Source: Boseongicola sp. (GTDB taxonomy: Bacteria > Pseudomonadota > Alphaproteobacteria > Rhodobacterales > Rhodobacteraceae). From it: a stretch of 64,000 nt of DNA. Positions 34,617-43,426 of the stretch are shown piece by piece (positions within the stretch are counted from its first letter, which is position 1; every line of letters starts with the position of its first letter). The translations under genes were made by a program, and so were the position numbers. The DNA is taken from NCBI GenBank assembly GCA_014075275.1, contig CP046179.1:2117932-2181931 (forward strand). The letters are read 5' to 3'. The notes beneath the pieces are model-generated. The model made no database searches. It saw only the letters and a program-made list of their open reading frames with translations, and had not been told where the DNA came from.

Positions 34617-34907
34617 TCAGGACAGCACCGAACCAAGGCGCATGGCCACGCCCATGTCGCCGTCCAGTTTCAAACGCCCCGTCATGAACGCCGATGTGGC
34701 ATTCAAATTGCCGGAGAGCAAATCCTGAAAGGTCTCGACATCAGCAGTCAGTGTCACTTCGGTGTCATCATCACTGGCCCGCACGCCGTCCTGATCCAAC
34801 ACGATGCTGCCTTCGCCTTCGATGGCAAACTTGGCCGAACCGTCAAATCCTGCACCGTCCAGCTTGGCGTTCAGCGCCTGCACGGCTTTGTCGATAGTCT
34901 CGCTCAA
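34617..34907 (-). CDS. SCP2 sterol-binding domain protein
   Basis: 96 residues forming one SCP2-like domain: IDKAVQALNAKL, FAIEGEGSIVLDQDGVRA, LTADVETFQDLLSGNLNAT and GRLKLDGDMGVAMRL. These small domains hold hydrophobic ligands such as lipids or acyl-CoA. Together with the adjoining hydrolase it suggests handling of a lipid substrate. Divergent from the TPR protein gene at 34979. Confidence 0.88.
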   Translation of the reverse strand: MSETIDKAVQALNAKLDGAGFDGSAKFAIEGEGSIVLDQDGVRASDDDTEVTLTADVETFQDLLSGNLNATSAFMTGRLKLDGDMGVAMRLGSVLS

Positions 34908-34978
34908 AACGGTTTCCTTTATTTGTGACTTTCCCGGGTCTCGTAATTTCCCCGGATTGCGTTAGATTTAAAAATGAC

Positions 34979-35539
34979 ATGCCCAAGAATGCTTCATACC
35001 TCAAATGTGCCGTAACGGCAGTTTTCGCAAGTCTGGTTTTCCTGCCCTCTGCCAATGCGCAGGATGCGGAACTGGACACGCTGTTTGAGGGGCTGAAAAC
35101 CGCCGACACCGCAGCTTCGGCCCAGATTGAAGGCCGCATTCAGGTGATCTGGTCGCAATCCGGTTCTCCGTCCATGGATTTGCTTTTATCGCGCGGGCGA
35201 CAGGCGATGAGCGAAAGCGATTTCAAACTGGCAATCGAGCATTTCTCGGCCCTGATAGACCACGCGCCGGATTTTGCCGAAGGTTATAACGCGCGGGCCA
35301 CGGCCTATTATCAGACCGGTCAGTTCGGCATGTCATTGGAGGATATCCAGAAAACCCTGTCGTTGAACCCACGCCATTTCGGCGCGATGAGCGGGCTTGC
35401 GTTGATATTTGAAGAGATTGGCAAACCCGAGGGTGCATTGGCTGCCTGGCGAGAGGTTGCCAGGATCAACCCAAATCGCGAGGGGCTGCAAGAGACAATA
35501 GAGCGGTTGGAGCGTTTGACCGTGGGCCGGGATATCTAA
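34979..35539 (+). CDS. exported TPR protein
   Basis: 186 residues. A signal peptide ends near PSANAQDAE, so it is periplasmic. The mature protein carries about three tetratricopeptide units, visible in LLSRGRQAMSESDFKLAI, YNARATAYYQTGQFGMSLED and SGLALIFEEIGKPEGAL. TPRs mediate protein contacts; partner unknown. The ribosome-binding site is weak. Followed by a bidirectional terminator. Confidence 0.83.
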   Translation: MPKNASYLKCAVTAVFASLVFLPSANAQDAELDTLFEGLKTADTAASAQIEGRIQVIWSQSGSPSMDLLLSRGRQAMSESDFKLAIEHFSALIDHAPDFAEGYNARATAYYQTGQFGMSLEDIQKTLSLNPRHFGAMSGLALIFEEIGKPEGALAAWREVARINPNREGLQETIERLERLTVGRDI

Positions 35540-35570
35540 CCAACGGACCAAAACGAAGTTCAGACAAAGA

Positions 35571-35600
35571 AAAAGGGGCGGCCAATCGGCAGCCCCTTTT
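35571..35600. terminator. bidirectional intrinsic terminator
   Basis: AAAAGGGGC and GCCCCTTTT form a perfect 9-bp stem around a 12-base loop, with A and T runs on the outer sides. It separates the convergent TPR and VPLPA-CTERM genes and serves both. Confidence 0.85.
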
Positions 35601-35628
35601 CAATTTCGATTTGGCAGTGCGCCCTGAC

Positions 35629-36450
35629 TTAGGCCGCTTTCTTCATCTTACGTCTGCCAAGAACACCCAGGATACCAAGTCCGGCAGCCATCAGAGGCAG
35701 GCTTGGCGGGACAGGGATAATGGTCGGTGCTCCGCAGCCTTCTGCAAATAGACTGCCGACGTTGAAGTTCGCCTTATCCTCTGGATTTGTTCCGATGTAT
35801 ACGCAGTCAACGCGGTTGTTGGCTCCATTGGACGCATTCCATGTGAAGGTGTTGATGCCCTCAAAGTAACCTTCCTGGATGACAACGATATAGCCGATCT
35901 GATCGCTCAGTAGATGATCCGCTCCTAGTGGTCCACTTCCGACATCACCTGCAAGATAGATGTCTAGCCCTTCAAAGCTGTCTGCGGCTGCGTCCAGTGT
36001 GAAGGCAAGAATTTCTCCGGTGCCTGACCAGGTCTCAAGTTCATCGTCAAAGGCGATGTCCTGATCATATAGCCACATGGTGTTGTCGTCGTTAGCACCT
36101 GTGCCCTGGAAGTTGATGTAGAACGCCAACAGATCGAATTCTTCATCTTCTGTGAACTCACCGTCGTGATACCTTTCGGCATCTTCAGTCGCATCATCGA
36201 TCAAGTCAGGCGACAAAACTGTCGGATCACCTTGTGTCGTCTCCAGGAAGCAGTGCTTTGGATTTGGCCCATCGTCTGCACATCTGGTCGAACTGTTCAA
36301 GTTGGACGGGTCAAACATGTACCCATCCTTTTCGTAGATTTTCCAGCCGTTGTTAGCGTCTTCGAAATCAAATCCCAAAATGGCCGCATCTGCCGCTGCA
36401 CCTGCAACTGACAACGAGGCCGCCAATAATAGCGTTCTTGTAATATTCAT
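35629..36450 (-). CDS. VPLPA-CTERM (PEP-CTERM-like) sorting-domain protein
   Basis: 273 residues from the ATG with GGGGGA upstream. An N-terminal signal peptide (ITRTLLLAASLSVAGAAADA) and a C-terminal VPPSLPLMAAGLGILGVLG helix with RRKMKK tail identify an exosortase-type substrate that is processed and displayed at the cell surface. The central 210 residues are acidic, aromatic and contain four Cys, with no recognised domain. No exosortase gene is in the window. It lies beside the remnant of another such gene and upstream DNA shares a motif with the giant RTX gene. Confidence 0.85.
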   Translation of the reverse strand: MNITRTLLLAASLSVAGAAADAAILGFDFEDANNGWKIYEKDGYMFDPSNLNSSTRCADDGPNPKHCFLETTQGDPTVLSPDLIDDATEDAERYHDGEFTEDEEFDLLAFYINFQGTGANDDNTMWLYDQDIAFDDELETWSGTGEILAFTLDAAADSFEGLDIYLAGDVGSGPLGADHLLSDQIGYIVVIQEGYFEGINTFTWNASNGANNRVDCVYIGTNPEDKANFNVGSLFAEGCGAPTIIPVPPSLPLMAAGLGILGVLGRRKMKKAA

Positions 36451-36536
36451 AGTGTCCCCCACCAAAGGTACGTGCGCAAAATTAATAGGGCGCGCAGCAA
36501 TTACACGATGACGTTAACCGGTTTTTGCTCATCGAC

Positions 36537-36566
36537 CAAGAAATGCGGCGAAAAAGTGGCGAAATA
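36537..36566. promoter_or_regulatory. motif shared with the RTX gene upstream region
   Basis: CAAGAAATGCGGC (36537-36549) recurs exactly at 51542-51554, and the next 17 bases are also similar (both read on to GGAAAT or CGAAAT). Each lies 85-130 bases before the start of a minus-strand surface-protein gene. A common regulatory site is inferred. Confidence 0.4.
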
Positions 36567-36697
36567 CTGCTCAAATTATGCACTGCCATCAGTGTTTAAC
36601 ACGCATACCGCGAGCGTTGTTTTATTAAAAGAAACAATAAAACTGAACTCAATGCCATTGTCGCGATAATCGAAAGTTAGCCCAAAACCTGAAGTCA

Positions 36698-36775
36698 TTA
36701 GATAACTCGACCTGCCGAGATTTTTAGTAGCTGTGATTCGTACTGAGTGGCCGTTTTTTTAGCCAAGTCACGCAC
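36698..36775 (-). CDS. possible 25-residue peptide
   Basis: The only suggestion of coding sequence in the AT-rich 36466-37022 interval. A GTG start lies five bases behind a strong AGGAGG, and the frame reads RDLAKKTATQYESQLLKIS to a TAA. The frame remains open upstream for 23 further codons without a start, so it may equally be the end of a decayed gene. The rest of the interval shows no other structure I can support. Confidence 0.2.
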   Translation of the reverse strand: MRDLAKKTATQYESQLLKISAGRVI

Positions 36776-37022
36776 GAACTCCTCCTCGTTGCTTGTTTGA
36801 GAAGAAGACCCGAAAGGGCGATTTTTAAAAGTTATGCCCCCAGTTCAACCTTGATCGGCAACAGGTTGGAGGTGGCGAATGATAAGGTAAATTGTTGAAA
36901 AACAAATACTTACGATAATCTATGACATTTTTCCCTCTCGAAAGAATAATGAATAAACACTTCCAGCAGCGTATAGCGCCCAAATGTTGGGTGCGGCTTA
37001 TACTGGGTGGGAACCTGTGTAA

Positions 37023-37427
37023 CTCTTAGAAACCTTAGCTGTTGCGACAGTTATAGGAATGGCAACCGAAGCTGCGAGCACAGCGACCGTGTATTCTGGC
37101 GACAATGATTGTTCAGGATTGTTCGGCCAAGGCTTTGACAAGTGCCAAACGAAAATCGCCAATAGTTTACAAAAACAGTGTTGAAGAAGGAAAAGAGGAC
37201 AGTAATTCGATTTTTCCATTTGTCGCTGGCGACGAATTTTCATTTGAATACGACGAAGAAACTACGGACTCGGGCTCTTGGTCCCATACTTTGGGCGATG
37301 ATGACCCGCTGGTGACTGCCCTGGTCGCTAATGGCGGCAATATTTCGTACTTTTTACGATCGACATGGGTGATTTTGGTGGTCTTGGCGGGTTGGCAGCG
37401 ATGCGCCGGCGCAAGAAAGCGGCCTAA
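37023..37427 (+). pseudogene. decayed VPLPA-CTERM surface protein gene
   Basis: Fragments in shifting frames. A signal-peptide-like start without a good initiator reads through MATEAASTATVYSGDNDC and GLFGQGFDKC, then a frame change near 37150. A long acidic stretch follows (SNSIFPFVAGDEFSFEYD, DDDPLVTALVANGG), then another frame change before MGDFGGLGGLAAMRRRKKAA and TAA at 37425-37427. The last piece is the transmembrane/basic end of a VPLPA-CTERM sorting signal whose VPLPA core is deleted. The DNA is AT-richer than its surroundings. Confidence 0.7.
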
Positions 37428-37458
37428 TTACCCTTGGGCTGTTGCATTAGCAATTTTG

Positions 37459-37489
37459 GGCGGCACGCTTCGCGCATGCCGCCTTTTTC
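37459..37489 (+). terminator. intrinsic terminator after the decayed gene
   Basis: GGCGGCA and TGCCGCC, extended inward by CGC/GCG, then TTTTTCTTT. The terminator has outlived the gene it served. Confidence 0.8.
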
Positions 37490-37625
37490 TTTGTTCGATA
37501 AGCCGAGACACCCGCGTTCAGATATATGGTGTCCATTCCTGTCAGACTGGCATTCATCAAAGGTTAACTCTTGGGTCGCAAAATGGCTGATAAGCGCAAA
37601 ATCTAACAGACTCCGCACGCAGCCA

Positions 37626-37669
37626 CCGACGCTATAACGACGCATTACCGACGCGATACAGACAGAGGT
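37626..37669 (+). repeat. 11-bp tandem array, copy 3
   Basis: ACCGACGCTAT, AACGACGCATT, ACCGACGCGAT, then ACAGACAGAGG. It lies in the 344-base gap between the decayed gene and the convergent iolB stop. Apart from this array and the terminator at 37459, that gap shows only AT-rich sequence without genes. Confidence 0.85.
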
Positions 37670-37771
37670 TTTCGCGCTACGAAGCTGAAATAATTAGAAT
37701 TTTTAGATTAAGCGATCTCTGCACAAAATTCGGCATCGACCGTTGCGATAAGATTTTGTTAACCCGCTACA

Positions 37772-38578
37772 TCAGGCGTCTTTTTCAGCGATCCAGTTGT
37801 GATCCGGGTGGTTCTTGAATCGCCATTTGCGCAATGGCCCGGCCATCACGTTGAGATAATACATCTCATACCCATAGGGTGCCCCGCAGGGGTGATGTCC
37901 CTTTGGCACCAAGACAACATCATGATCTGAAACAGAAATTGTCTCGTCCAACGTTTCATCTTCCGTCCAGACACGTTGAATTCCAAAGCCCTGAGCCGGG
38001 TTCAGACGATGATAATAGGTCTCTTCCAGGAAGGTCATGTTTGGAAAGTCGTCTTCGTCATGCCGATGCGGCGGATAGGACGACCAATGCCCCGAAGGTG
38101 TGAACACCTCGGTCACCAGCAAACTATCGGCCACGTCGCGACCTTCCATGGCTATATTGTTGATATAGCGCGTATTTGTGCCCTTGCCGCGCGGCTCGGT
38201 GGCGATACCGTCAGGGCCAATTACGGCCGCCTCGTGCCCGCCCGATCCCGGCGCCGTACAGACGGCCAAAGTGCAATCCGTGGTCGCCAGTGCCGTCCAG
38301 TCGGCGTCGTTTGGCACGTAAAGGCAATGGGGCGGCGTGCGTTCAAACACGTTCATCCGCTCGCCCATTTCGCCAAAATCCTGACCACTGGCGGTCAGCC
38401 GCGCCTTGCCTTCGACCAGCACCAGAATAGCCTCGCGACCTCCGGTAGCTTCGGCAATCTGTTCTCCAGCCGTCAACCGATAGAGCCCAAAGCCCACATA
38501 GCCCCAGCCAGCACTTTCGGGAGTGATATCATGCACTTTCCCGGCAGTGCCGTTGGGTTTGCAAAGCAAATGACTCAT
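37772..38578 (-). CDS. iolB: 5-deoxy-glucuronate isomerase
   Basis: 268 residues, the normal IolB length. It isomerises 5-deoxy-glucuronate to 2-deoxy-5-keto-gluconate in myo-inositol breakdown. The bicupin metal site shows as YPPHRHDEDDFPNMTFLEE in the C-terminal half, with KGHHPCGAPYGYEMYYLN near the end. It lies 16 bases downstream of iolD on the same strand, so the two are an operon. IolE, IolC and IolG genes are not in the window. Confidence 0.93.
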   Translation of the reverse strand: MSHLLCKPNGTAGKVHDITPESAGWGYVGFGLYRLTAGEQIAEATGGREAILVLVEGKARLTASGQDFGEMGERMNVFERTPPHCLYVPNDADWTALATTDCTLAVCTAPGSGGHEAAVIGPDGIATEPRGKGTNTRYINNIAMEGRDVADSLLVTEVFTPSGHWSSYPPHRHDEDDFPNMTFLEETYYHRLNPAQGFGIQRVWTEDETLDETISVSDHDVVLVPKGHHPCGAPYGYEMYYLNVMAGPLRKWRFKNHPDHNWIAEKDA

Positions 38579-38594
38579 TTCGACTGCGCCTTGT

Positions 38595-40424
38595 TCAGGT
38601 TTCGTTACGGGCCTTCAGGCCAGCTTCGTATTTGACCCGAGCTGCCTGAACTTCTTCGCGTTCGCTTACCTCTGGCACGGCAACTTCCCACCAGCTGCCG
38701 CCAAATTCGGTCGATGGATATGGGTCAGTATCAATGACAGCGACGAATGGGCCAGCGGCTTCTTTTGCCCGCTCCAATGCCTCTTCCAGTTCGGCGATCG
38801 AGCCCACGTGCACGGCTTCGGCCCCCATACTGGCGGCATGTGCTGCAAAGTCGATCATCGACGGGTTAACATGATAGGAGTGATCCAGCAGGTTATTGAA
38901 TTCTGCCCCACCGGTCGCGCTTTGCAACCGATTGATGCAGCCAAATCCCCGGTTGTCTGTGATCACAACAGTGAACTTGATGCCCATCATGGCGGCTGTC
39001 GCCATTTCGGAGTTGGCCATCAAATAGCTGCCATCGCCAACCATGCAGATCACATCGCGATCCGGGTCGGCCATTTTGACGCCGAGGGCACCAGCGATCT
39101 CGTAGCCCATACAGGAAAAGCCGTATTCCATGTGATAGCTGCCCACATCCCCGGCTTTCCAAAGTTTATGCAGCTCGCCCGGCATGGTGCCCGCGGCTCC
39201 CATAACGATGGTTTTTTCGGTGCTGGACCGTTGAACAGCGCCGACGACCTGCATGTCAGTTGGCAAGGCGTTGCCATCTTTGGGCGCATCGGTCAGCGGA
39301 TCAACGTTGTTGAACCATGTGGTCTTTTCCGCTGCGTCAGGTGCTTCGGCCTTGTAACTGCCCAATCCCGTCGACAGTTCTTGCAAACCAACACGCGCAT
39401 CTGCGTTCAGCGGCAATGCGCCATGTTTTACGGCGTCATAGGCCTGAACGTTCAAACAGGCGAGTGTGCGTTCGGGTGCCTTGAAGATTGACCAAGACCC
39501 GGTTGTGAAGTCCTGAAGGCGCGATCCCACGCCCAACACCAGATCGGCGCGGCCACAGGCATCGTTTGCCGGGTCACCGCCGGTGACACCGATGGGCCCC
39601 AGGTTCAACGGGTGATCCCATGGCATCGACGATTTACCGGCCTGCGTTTCGGTCACGGGGATATTGTGCGCTTCGGCAAATGCCTTCAGCGCCTCGGTCG
39701 CACCAGAGTAAAGCACGCCGCCGCCAGCGACAATCACCGGGTTTTTGGCTGCGCGAATGGCATCGGTCACGTCGGCCAATTCGTTGGCATCCGGGCGAAT
39801 GCGGCGCATTTTCCAGACCCGGGGCTTAAAGAACTCTTCGGGGTAATCATAGGCTTCCGACTGGGTATCCTGGCAGAACGCGACGGTTACCGGACCGCAT
39901 GTGGCAGGGTCCATCATTGTGGCGATGGCGCGTGGCAGAGCTGTCAATATATGCTCAGGCCGCGAGATGCGGTCGAAGTACCGACTGACCGGACGGAAGC
40001 AATCGTTGGCAGAGACTGTTCCGTCTGCCCAGTTCTCAATTTGCTGAAGGACCGGGTCGGGACCACGGGTTGAGAAGACGTCGCCGGGGATCAAAAGAAC
40101 CGGCAGGCGGTTGGCGTGGGCCAGGGCCGCAGCGGTTACCATGTTGGTTGCGCCCGGACCAATGGACGAAGTGACGGCCATCGCTCGCGTGCGGCGCATC
40201 TGTTTGCCATAGGCAATTGCTGTATGAGCCATCGACTGTTCGTTGTGTCCGCGATAAGTGGGCAATGCCTCGCGAGAGGCATATAGCGCTTCGCCAATTC
40301 CGGCGACGTTGCCATGGCCGAAAATGCCCCAGACGCCCGCAATGTAGGGGACACCATCTTCGGTTAGTTGCGCGGTCAGATACCGGACGAGAGCCTGTGC
40401 GGCGGTAAGACGGATCGTGCTCAT
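38595..40424 (-). CDS. iolD: 3D-(3,5/4)-trihydroxycyclohexane-1,2-dione acylhydrolase
   Basis: 609 residues, thiamine-diphosphate enzyme of inositol catabolism that hydrolyses the cyclic dione to 5-deoxy-glucuronate. The N-terminal domain contains the cofactor-activating Glu in YRGHNEQSMAHTA. The C-terminal domain has the diphosphate/metal motif GDGSYLMANSEM with the Asn in VITDNRGFGC. The product feeds IolB, encoded next. A perfect palindrome 180 bases upstream (40601-40616) is the likely operator. Confidence 0.94.
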   Translation of the reverse strand: MSTIRLTAAQALVRYLTAQLTEDGVPYIAGVWGIFGHGNVAGIGEALYASREALPTYRGHNEQSMAHTAIAYGKQMRRTRAMAVTSSIGPGATNMVTAAALAHANRLPVLLIPGDVFSTRGPDPVLQQIENWADGTVSANDCFRPVSRYFDRISRPEHILTALPRAIATMMDPATCGPVTVAFCQDTQSEAYDYPEEFFKPRVWKMRRIRPDANELADVTDAIRAAKNPVIVAGGGVLYSGATEALKAFAEAHNIPVTETQAGKSSMPWDHPLNLGPIGVTGGDPANDACGRADLVLGVGSRLQDFTTGSWSIFKAPERTLACLNVQAYDAVKHGALPLNADARVGLQELSTGLGSYKAEAPDAAEKTTWFNNVDPLTDAPKDGNALPTDMQVVGAVQRSSTEKTIVMGAAGTMPGELHKLWKAGDVGSYHMEYGFSCMGYEIAGALGVKMADPDRDVICMVGDGSYLMANSEMATAAMMGIKFTVVITDNRGFGCINRLQSATGGAEFNNLLDHSYHVNPSMIDFAAHAASMGAEAVHVGSIAELEEALERAKEAAGPFVAVIDTDPYPSTEFGGSWWEVAVPEVSEREEVQAARVKYEAGLKARNET

Positions 40425-40600
40425 AACGTTTCCTTCATCTTTTCAGGCGAGAGTTCAGGTCGTTGGCAACCTGCACCCAGTAAATTTCTAACTGACATCC
40501 ATTTGCCAGCGTTCGCGCGGACTCTGGCGAGGCAACGCCGGTCCGTCAATTCCGGCACCGCGAGAATCCATCATTGGTGCAATCGCTTGAGGTTGAGAAA

Positions 40601-40616
40601 TGATAGAATTCTATCA
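40601..40616. promoter_or_regulatory. LacI-type operator upstream of iolD
   Basis: TGATAGAATTCTATCA is a perfect 16-bp palindrome lying between the regulator's stop and iolD. The half-site TTCTATCA recurs at 41667-41674, just before the regulator gene, within a degenerate dyad, which fits autoregulation. Confidence 0.75.
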
Positions 40617-40618
40617 CA

Positions 40619-41649
40619 CTAAACCGACTCAGGCAGGTAAAGCGCGGGATCAAGAAATAGCTGTCCGGGTAACGGCGCAGCGTCTTGCTTCAATGTTTGG
40701 GCCGCCAGTCGCACCAACGCCCGACAAAGTGTGTCAACCGGAGTCCCGATGACCATCGTCACATAACGCTCGGCCAATGCGATCCGACTTTCGGGGGTCA
40801 ATTCATTGACGACCAGTGCAACTTCGCCGGGCGCACGGGTTTCGCGAAGGGCGGCGATTGCCCCCTCCATGCCGCCACCAGCACAGTAAAACCCACAAAG
40901 ATCCGGGTGACGCGATAACAGATCCAGCGTCGCCTCATAAGTTAACTGCCGGGTTTCGAGATTGACCAATGTGTCCAGCACCGTGGCATCAGGTCGGTGC
41001 TCGCGAAAATAACTTCTGAAACCAGTCTCGCGCAGCTCGTGACCGTGCCAGCGGTGACCGCCGACAAAGATCGCGATCTTGCCGGGTCGCTGGGCCGCAG
41101 TTGAGACCATATGTGCTGCAATTCGCCCTATTTTAAGTTGTTAAGGCCGATATAGCTTTGGCGCACGCCCTGTGCGAAATCGTTCATTAGGGCAAAGCAT
41201 GGGATGCCTTCATCCTTCAGGCGGCTGACTGCATCGGTCACCGCAACATGGTTGATCGCGGTCGACGCAACGACATCGGCTGTGCCTATCATCGCCTCGA
41301 AATGCGCAGCCATATCAGCGGGCGCCTGACTGGCCGAAAACACGATATGCGGGCGAATGCGAATGCCGTCTTCGGCGGCGGCAGCGGTTATCGCGGCAGC
41401 GCGCAGGGATTTGTAAAAAGCCTGACGTTCCTTATTCAGGACCAATCCAAGAACCAGCTCGGGTTTTTCCCATTCGACACGCTGTTCAATCAGCCCGACG
41501 GCGTGAAATCCGATCTGTTGCGCAGCGGCAAAAACCTTGCGCTGGGTTTCTTCGCGGACAGGTGCGCGGGCATTCAACACCCGGTCCACCGTGGCCACAC
41601 TGACCCCGGCCGAGCGCGCGACATCTGAGATGGTTGGGCGACGTGCCAT
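40619..41649 (-). pseudogene. LacI family regulator of the iol genes, frameshifted
   Basis: The N-terminal half (from 41649) has the LacI helix-turn-helix ISDVARSAGVSVATVDRVLN and most of the first sugar-binding lobe, ending NNLK then TAG at 41128-41130. The second lobe continues in another frame with GRIAAHMVSTAAQRPGKIAI through GFYCAGGGMEGA to the stop at 40619. One extra A in the run of four A residues at 41131-41134 would restore a full protein of about 343 residues. It is therefore broken by a single-base deletion in a homopolymer, real or by sequencing error. If real, iolD-iolB would be derepressed. Confidence 0.82.
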
Positions 41650-41718
41650 GGGGCATCATGCAATGATTCTATCAAAGCTGACAGAAGAAAATTCAGAACT
41701 CAAAAAGGCCGAGCGGTT

Positions 41719-43290
41719 CTAAAACCCCAGTGACTTCAGAGATTGCTCGAACTTGCCGCGTTGATCAGGTGTAGCAAACGGGAACGCTTGAAAGAACTGC
41801 TGGGTATTGGCGTCTGGTCTGCGACGTTTAGCATCCCTGGCCCATTTTTTCGCTGCGTCCGCGTTTCCATTCAGGTCGTTAGAGACCGCGGCGATCATCG
41901 ACATGTAATAATGTGCACCCGGTGCACGGGCTCCGCGGTCACCCCATACAGCCGCTTCTTCGTGGCGCCCTTCTGCAATGTGCGACATGCATTCGACACC
42001 TAGCATCGCATAGTGCAATGGATCCAGCGGACTGAGCATCATGGCCTTTTGGTTCTTGGCGATAGCCTGATCCCCTTCGCTTAGCAGCATTGTCGACAAC
42101 GCATGTCCATAATGCCCCTGGGCAAAGTTCGGCGAAATCTCAAGGCTTCGCCCCATCCAAGATTGCATGCCTTCCACGTCACCGGCTATCCAACGCGAAC
42201 GTCCCATGCAATAATTTCCAAATGGGTCAAGCATATCTAACTCAAGACTTTTTTCCGCGCTGGCCGTCGCACTTTCGATAATTTTCTTGATGTCAAAATC
42301 GTCAGAATAGCTCATGAAAGCCGATTGAAACGCGCTGAAGGAAAGTCCGGCGTGCGCGCGGGCAAACCCCGGCTCTTGCAGGATCGCGCGTTTGAATCTT
42401 TCTTGCGCGATGTCGTTGTCACGGCGGTTAAAGCGATAAAGGTGCTGAAGGCCGATGTGATACTCAGCCCATGCATCCAGATTTTCCGGAGAGGCGATGC
42501 GGGCTGCTTCCGCCTCGCTTAGGGGAACATGCAGTTCCATTGCGGCAATCGCTGCCCCAATGATGTCCGAACGGATTTGATGTACCTGATCAACCGTGCC
42601 GGAGAATGTGTCGCTCCAGATCACTGTGCCGTCGTGCGTGCGCGCAAGTTCGACTGTCACACCAATATGAGGATCCGCGCGGTCTATCAGCCCCGACAAG
42701 ACATACCGCACCCCAAGAAGGGATTGGATCGAGGCAAAATCGGGATCAGCCTGACGAAATCGAAAGGACGATCCGCGCGCTGTGACCGTGACCCACCTAA
42801 GGCGCGAAAGGGCGGCAATCAGGTCGGCCGCAATAGCGTCACCCATCTGATCGCGAAAGTCCGTGGCACCGAAGGCCCCAAAGGGCAGAACGGCGATTGA
42901 TGGTTTCCCCTGTCGCCCCAGTTCAGAAATGGTGCCTTGCGGTTCGACCGGCATTTCACTTGCGGCGATCAGGGCCTGACCCAAAATGCGCACATCGGCA
43001 ACGCATCTAAACCCCTGACCATGAATGGTTTTTATGACTTCCTGACGCGCGCCATCGTCGCCAATAGCTTTGCGCGCTTCTTTCACAACCGTCGAGATTG
43101 CGGCATCTGTAATAGCGCGACCATCCCAGATGCGTTCGATAATCTCGTCCTTGGTCACGATCCGGGATGCGTTGTTGGCTAGAAGATAGAGCAGGCTCAT
43201 TGCCCGCGCCGCAACGTGGATCGGCGTGCCGTCTTTACGCACTTCCCCTTTCGCGGGGTCCACCTCGATATCACCGAATGCCAGTATCAT
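41719..43290 (-). CDS. winged-helix regulator with TolB-like and TPR domains
   Basis: 523 residues. Residues 1-100 are an OmpR/CadC-type winged helix (RAMSLLYLLANNASRIVTKDEI, ending IKTIHGQGFRC). Residues of about 125-250 match the TolB-like/FlgO region often seen in such proteins (PSIAVLPFGAFG, GVRYVLSGLIDR). The rest is a helical TPR-like region. No membrane helix is evident between domains, unlike CadC. It is divergent from the secreted protein at 43427, its most likely target. Signal unknown. Confidence 0.83.
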   Translation of the reverse strand: MILAFGDIEVDPAKGEVRKDGTPIHVAARAMSLLYLLANNASRIVTKDEIIERIWDGRAITDAAISTVVKEARKAIGDDGARQEVIKTIHGQGFRCVADVRILGQALIAASEMPVEPQGTISELGRQGKPSIAVLPFGAFGATDFRDQMGDAIAADLIAALSRLRWVTVTARGSSFRFRQADPDFASIQSLLGVRYVLSGLIDRADPHIGVTVELARTHDGTVIWSDTFSGTVDQVHQIRSDIIGAAIAAMELHVPLSEAEAARIASPENLDAWAEYHIGLQHLYRFNRRDNDIAQERFKRAILQEPGFARAHAGLSFSAFQSAFMSYSDDFDIKKIIESATASAEKSLELDMLDPFGNYCMGRSRWIAGDVEGMQSWMGRSLEISPNFAQGHYGHALSTMLLSEGDQAIAKNQKAMMLSPLDPLHYAMLGVECMSHIAEGRHEEAAVWGDRGARAPGAHYYMSMIAAVSNDLNGNADAAKKWARDAKRRRPDANTQQFFQAFPFATPDQRGKFEQSLKSLGF

Positions 43291-43426
43291 TTCGGCAGAT
43301 TAATTCGCTTCCTCAGATTTTACCATGAAATCCACAGATTGTCCTCAAGTCCGGCAATTCAGAGACCGCTATGCAGTCGGTGTCGCCCAATAACGGGCAC
43401 CCGAAAACACACAAAGGAACACCGAC

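Noticed and set aside
36472-36669. 65-codon plus-strand frame in the AT-rich gap
   Set aside because: No ribosome-binding site and no protein-like pattern; it overlaps the motif region of the VPLPA-CTERM promoter.
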